Source: Allodiplogaster sudhausi
Lineage: Eukaryota > Nematoda > Chromadorea > Rhabditida > Diplogasteridae
Direction of reading: 5' to 3'
Length of the DNA: 64,000 nucleotides
NCBI GenBank assembly: GCA_945643635.1
Contig: CALZFC010000095.1
Span: 873,501 to 937,500 of the forward strand
The stretch's first letter is position 1. Each line of letters begins with the position of its first letter. The notes beneath the pieces were generated by a model that was not told where the DNA came from, made no database searches, and saw only the letters and a program-made list of their open reading frames with translations. Shown piece after piece: positions 60,148 to 64,000 of the stretch. The position numbers and the translations under genes are program-made.

Positions 60148-60804
60148 CTATCCGGAGACCGGCTTGGTGCCCTCGACCTCGATGTACTTGATGAGATCGG
60201 CACGCTCGCCGGCCTTCTTGAGTCCGGCGAACACCATCTTCGTGCCCGGGATGTACTTCTTGGGATTCTCGAGGTACTCGAAGAGCGACTCGCGCGACCA
60301 GACCACGCCCTGAAAAGAGACTGAGAGAGCGTGTGGGAGTGATGTAGGAGGCGGGGCAACGATCGTGGGAGCCGAGGGGGCGGGGCAATGAGCGTGGGAG
60401 CCAAGGGGGCGGGACAACGAGCGTGGGAGCCGAGGAGGCGGAGCTTCTAAACCTTGCTCTTGTTCGCGGCCGAGTAGTCAAAGCCGTCGATTGAGCCCAA
60501 CTTGCGGCCGATGACGCCGTGCAGAGTCGGCCCTGTCTTCGTGGCCTGAAAGAATTTAATTCCAATTTTGATTGATTATTATTTTTCCTTAACAATCTAC
60601 TTTCAATTTATTTACTATAAGTTTATTATTTCCTTTTAATTCTCTCGGCGTATGCTAGATATGTTTTAAAATAGAGAACTTAAAATAAGAGCTATGATCT
60701 TTGAACAATGCTCTTTGAACCTTGGAATCAGTGACGTGGCACTGGGCGCAGCGCTGCTTGAACACCTTCTTGCCACGCTCGTAGTCGCCGTCAGGAATGG
60801 ACAT
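60148..60804 (-). CDS. cyc-2: Cytochrome c
   Basis: Exons 60721-60804, 60453-60545 and 60148-60309, all GT/AG, encode 112 residues. The N-terminus [19 protein letters not shown] leads to the haem-binding CAQCH motif, then [21 protein letters not shown], the [14 protein letters not shown] segment with the axial methionine, and [17 protein letters not shown]. The protein shuttles electrons between complex III and complex IV in the mitochondrial intermembrane space. The sequence is closest in my recollection to Caenorhabditis CYC-2 proteins. The gene is divergently arranged with the small gene at 61401, with about 600 bp between starts. GT-rich GCGGGAGCC-like repeats fill intron 2. Symbol given by similarity only. 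Confidence 0.95.
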
Positions 60805-61309
60805 GACAAGGCGCGAGGAGAGAGGAGAGCGGAGAGCGAAGAGACGACCGACTGCCGGCGAGGAGAAGAGCAGAACTGAGAGCGATGAAATCTCACTGAG
60901 GATTGTCCGCCTTTTATTGGCCCCGAAATGGTGCACTTTAGGTAGGTCAGTTTTGACGCAATTAATTGCTTATGAATATCAAAGAAATGTCCTTTGAAAC
61001 ATATATAAATTTATGTAAATTAGTCTACACTTCGAAATAATTGAATTTTTTCTACATTTAGAACTATTATTATTTACCTATGTAAATTATCAGACTTTTA
61101 ATTGCAAATATTTGCGTTACTTTTTTCCTCAACTACCCCTCGATTTTGCTCGCATTTAGTTGAGTCTCGCGTTGAGTAGCAATAAATTTCGTAATTAGTA
61201 CAATTATTAGCGGAAAAATGCACGATTTCTGTTCATATTTATGCAAAAAAGTCAAATTTATATACTGCTTCGCCTGAATTTAACATATCTTCTTGTCCTT
61301 TGGAATGGC

Positions 61310-61317
61310 TATAAAAG
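61310..61317 (+). promoter_or_regulatory. TATA box of the small basic/alanine-rich gene
   Basis: TATAAAAG 84 bp before the ATG at 61401, a normal spacing for a core promoter with a short 5'UTR. Confidence 0.6.
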
Positions 61318-61400
61318 GAGGCCTCTGCGTCGCACTCGTCCATTGGCGCCTCTCCGCTCTCACTTCTTCTCATTCCACTGACCGCGCTCTCTCGACAATC

Positions 61401-61812
61401 ATGTGCTTTGGCAAGAAGAAGGGAGCTGCTGCTGCACCAGCAGTGCGTATTCTAACTTTTAATTTTATTTTTATTTCTCGCTTCGAGGTCCCTTTTCTAA
61501 AATAAATTGAATAAAATTTTTTTACTCAACCAGACTCTCTCTTATTGTTAGAGGTATTCCACGAAAAACAATAAAATAATTAGAAGGCATAATAAGAAAT
61601 ATGTATCAAAAAATAAATAAGAAAATTTTTTTTTATGATTATGTAAAAAATGAAATTTAAAAAATACTACAAAAATAATCTGAATTATGAATCCATTCCA
61701 GGGTGCCAAAGCGGATGCCGGGGCGGCCAAGACTGCGGTGCCGCCGTCGAACGCTGGAGACGCTGGGTGCGGAGAGGCGCTTTCTCTTTTTCAATGCCCT
61801 TCTTCTCTCTCG

Positions 61813-61902
<90 letters not shown>

Positions 61903-61999
61903 CGCTCTTTCTATTTCTTCATCTCTCTCCTTATCTCTCTCTCTTTCCCTATTTCTTTCTCATTCTCTTTCTCCCTCTTCTCTCTCTCCTCTCTCTCTC

Positions 62000-62049
<50 letters not shown>

Positions 62050-62102
62050 CAATCTGCTCTTTTCATTCTTGCAGTGCCGGTGGTGAAGAGCCGGCTGCAT
62101 GA
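61401..62102 (+). CDS. 44-residue Lys/Ala-rich small protein
   Basis: Three exons, 61401-61442 (MCFGKKKGAAAAPA), 61702-61766 (GAKADAGAAKTAVPPSNAGD plus A) and 62075-62102 (AGGEEPAA after a split Gly codon, then TGA), all with GT/AG borders and matching phases. A TATA box (61310) and an AATAAA at 62200-62205 frame a compact gene. The protein starts with Cys next to a lysine cluster, then a low-complexity Ala/Gly/Pro stretch and an acidic end. No signal peptide or helix. Unrecognised. The second intron contains a long CT tract as its polypyrimidine region. Being only 44 residues it would be missed by most gene finders. Confidence 0.65.
61808..62047 (+). repeat. CT microsatellite in intron
   Basis: CT repeats with CTTT and CTCC variants between exons 2 and 3 of the small gene, ending about 25 bp before the acceptor at 62074. 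Confidence 0.9.
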
Positions 62103-62199
62103 AGAGGCTTCTCTCGGATTCATTCCCCCTCCCCGTCCTCTTCCCCTTTCCCTCCCCCGTTCCTTCCACCTCACATCAAGCCAGTCTACCTCTCTTTTG

Positions 62200-62205
62200 A
62201 ATAAA
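62200..62205 (+). terminator. Polyadenylation signal AATAAA
   Basis: AATAAA 98 bp after the stop codon of the small gene 61401-62102. Confidence 0.55.
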
Positions 62206-62657
62206 AGCTGCTCCGAATATGTTGTATATGCGAACAGTTTAATTGGCCCGAGAACAGAGAAACATACAGAACTTCCCCAGAATATACAATATCCAGAGAA
62301 AAAAAAGGTTAAAAGGGCAAGCTAAAATCATTGTTTAAAAAAATTATGAAAGACATGTTTCAAATATTCAAAAAATGTAAATAAAATAATCATATTTGTG
62401 AGAGAAATGCTTCAAACTTCTTTTGTTTTGTCGAAAGTGACCATTTTCTTGTTAGCCGAGCCTAGACATTATTCTGTTTTGTTGTCCATGGATACTGTAG
62501 CGAGTGTATTCCAAATCCTTGGCACACTATAAATAGCGATGGCCACGTAGACTTTGGAAAACTTGCTAAGCCGCCGCATTCTTCTACTTCTCTTTGTTTT
62601 GTTGTGTTTCTTGTTTACTTTTGACTTTATCCTTAACTCTAACCTTAGTACTTAACC

Positions 62658-63363
62658 TTAATCCTTAAGGCTAAGCCGCTCCTCAAGAAGGCGGCAGCTC
62701 CCAAGACACCCTTCGGGTCGCGCCGACCACAAGGCGCAGACGAGAGGGGTGACGTCATCTCTTCTTATTACAAGGTTTTGAACTCAAACAAGTTTTATCT
62801 TTTTTTTATATAGAATATGCTTAAAGATTTACTAAGTTACATGATAAATATTCCCTCAGCTATATATTTTTTTAAATGTGTACTTTGGATTTTTATTATC
62901 TTTTGTAAAAAAAAAGAAGCTATATTTGAGATGCAATTTTTAAAAGAAGAATCACCTAATGCGCATAGTTCCTTCGCCAAAGTATTAGTATTATATTTAA
63001 ATTGATGCTCAATTTACCCGTGAGAGCCGTCCGTATGTCTGCATTCAGAGCAAACTCATTTTGCACTCCTCTAACAGTGTATACGTTATCAGTAGTTGCT
63101 TCTTCTCTACTTATTTTCCCATTGTACTTTTGCCTTTGCCTTTGCAATATTTCCGCTTCGTTATTCTTGCAAGAGAAGAAAAACAAAGTATCATTACCTT
63201 TTTCCTCTTTTTCACCATCTCCTTTTCTCATACTTGGCTTCCATGAAAGTAACGTTTTGCTTCTCCTTTTATACTTTCTGTCTTCCTCTTTTGATGACCT
63301 CTCTTGTCTTCTCTTTTAGTATTCGTCATTTATTTTTTTCTCCCTCTCTAAAGTTCTGCGCCT

Positions 63364-63400
<37 letters not shown>

Positions 63401-63747
63401 GTCTGTCTGTCTCTCTCTCCTTTTTTAAATGGCCAGCAGTGGGCGTGTTTCATTTGCTCCTCCCTCACGTATACGCCCTCTTGATGGCTTCTTCCATCGA
63501 CTGTGGCTCTAATGGTTGTGGAGCTTTTGGGCTGAGAGAGTGAGAGAGAGTGCATGAAGCAGAGAGAGAGAGTGAGAAGGGTAGGGTGGAATAGAGAGAG
63601 AGAGAGGGTGGAAGAGAGAGAAAAAGGGTGAAAGAGAAAAGAGAGGGAGAGAGAGAGAGCCCGAGAAGTGCAGCACACTGAGCGTCCTCCTGTTCAAAAG
63701 CGAGAGCACCAGACGGCGAGACGCATCTCTCGAGCCATGGAAAGATG
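62658..63747 (-). CDS. Unrecognised protein, 3' part
   Basis: Four minus-strand exons with matching phases: 63679-63747 (IFPWLERCVSPSGALAFEQE), 63469-63531 (PKAPQPLEPQSMEEAIKRAY), 63018-63070 (GVQNEFALNADIRTALT) and 62658-62758 (DDVTPLVCALWSARPEGCLG, SCRLLEERLSLKD, stop). Splice borders are GT/AG, and the CT tract (minus strand) before 63531 forms the acceptor pyrimidine tract. The coding text has normal complexity and continuous frame across three introns, so I consider it real. The 5' end was not found; it probably continues towards or beyond the right edge. I do not recognise the family. The plus-strand open frame over 62671-62774 is its shadow. Confidence 0.6.
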
Positions 63748-63779
63748 CTACATGTGTGAAGAGAGAAGCAGAACGCGAA

Positions 63780-64000
63780 TATCCTTGCGTCCTCCTGTCT
63801 CCTCCCTTTCTCTCTCTCACTCTCTTTCTCTGTCTCTCTCTCTCTTAATCTCTGCTCTCTTTCTCTTCCGTTATCTCTCTGTCTCATTCTTTTCGCTCTC
63901 TCACTCTCTCTCTCTATCTCACATTCCTAAACAGTGACTCGTTCCTCTGCTCCATCGCTGTGCCCCTTTTTTTCCTCACATTTCTGCCCGCTCTTCTCCG
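63780..64000. other. CT-rich end of window
   Basis: CT microsatellite at about 63800-63920, then ordinary pyrimidine-rich sequence. No exon called. Confidence 0.5.

Noticed and set aside
60045..60595. Long minus-strand frames over the cytochrome c gene
   Set aside because: Out-of-frame shadows and intron read-through of the three cytochrome c exons.
62671..62774. Plus-strand exon-like frame (AKPLLKKAAAPKTPF)
   Set aside because: The minus-strand exon 62658-62758 fits upstream exons in phase and has a natural stop; the plus frame has no partner exons.

Overview
This window is eukaryotic and looks like nematode chromosomal DNA. The clues are short introns ending in TTTCAG, a three-exon cytochrome c close to nematode CYC-2 proteins, and a NEK8-type kinase without RCC1 repeats, as I recall for Caenorhabditis nekl-2. 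Species is not determinable by eye. Coding exons are small islands in AT-rich DNA. Very long GA/CT microsatellites create most of the apparent Ser/Leu- or Arg/Glu-rich reading frames, which I treat as noise.

Layout. (1) 1-5.25 kb: minus-strand exons of an unrecognised membrane-type gene that runs off the left edge, plus a 442-bp TA-flanked MITE. (2) 5.25-12.9 kb: GA/CT repeats with at most isolated candidate exons. (3) 13.5-34.9 kb: a plus-strand array of seven genes or gene relics of one cysteine-rich secreted/surface family. (4) 34.9-38.8 kb: diverged direct repeats, a (TA)n tract and a stray pseudo-exon. (5) 38.9-52.6 kb: minus-strand relatives of four of the array genes plus the co-duplicated tRNA-Glu. 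(6) 54.5-58.7 kb: a NEK8/NEKL-2-like kinase. (7) 60.1-63.75 kb: cytochrome c (minus), a 44-residue lysine/alanine-rich protein (plus) and the 3' part of an unrecognised minus-strand gene.

The cysteine-rich array is the main discovery. Each member has a Leu-rich signal-peptide exon, a phase-0 first intron starting with a conserved GTTTGTCGAAG-like donor, one or more 8-cysteine domains (C..C..FC..GC..C..(F/Y)C(F/Y)C..C), Thr/Pro linkers ending in (D)PN, and either a transmembrane exon or a GPI-type tail exon. Two domain types (A, GPPGRC...; B, HxCL...ECFC...CN) are combined as A-only, B-only or A plus several B. The spacing recalls nematode three-finger or ET-module-type surface domains, but I cannot assign a named family. 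Several members are broken by single stops, frameshifts, microhomology deletions or missing promoters, so the locus shows birth-and-death evolution. Fragments of a BEL/Pao-type retroelement protease lie antisense just upstream of most members, and many MITEs have inserted between or inside them.

Exon coordinates were read by hand from splice sites and reading frame; none is supported by transcripts.
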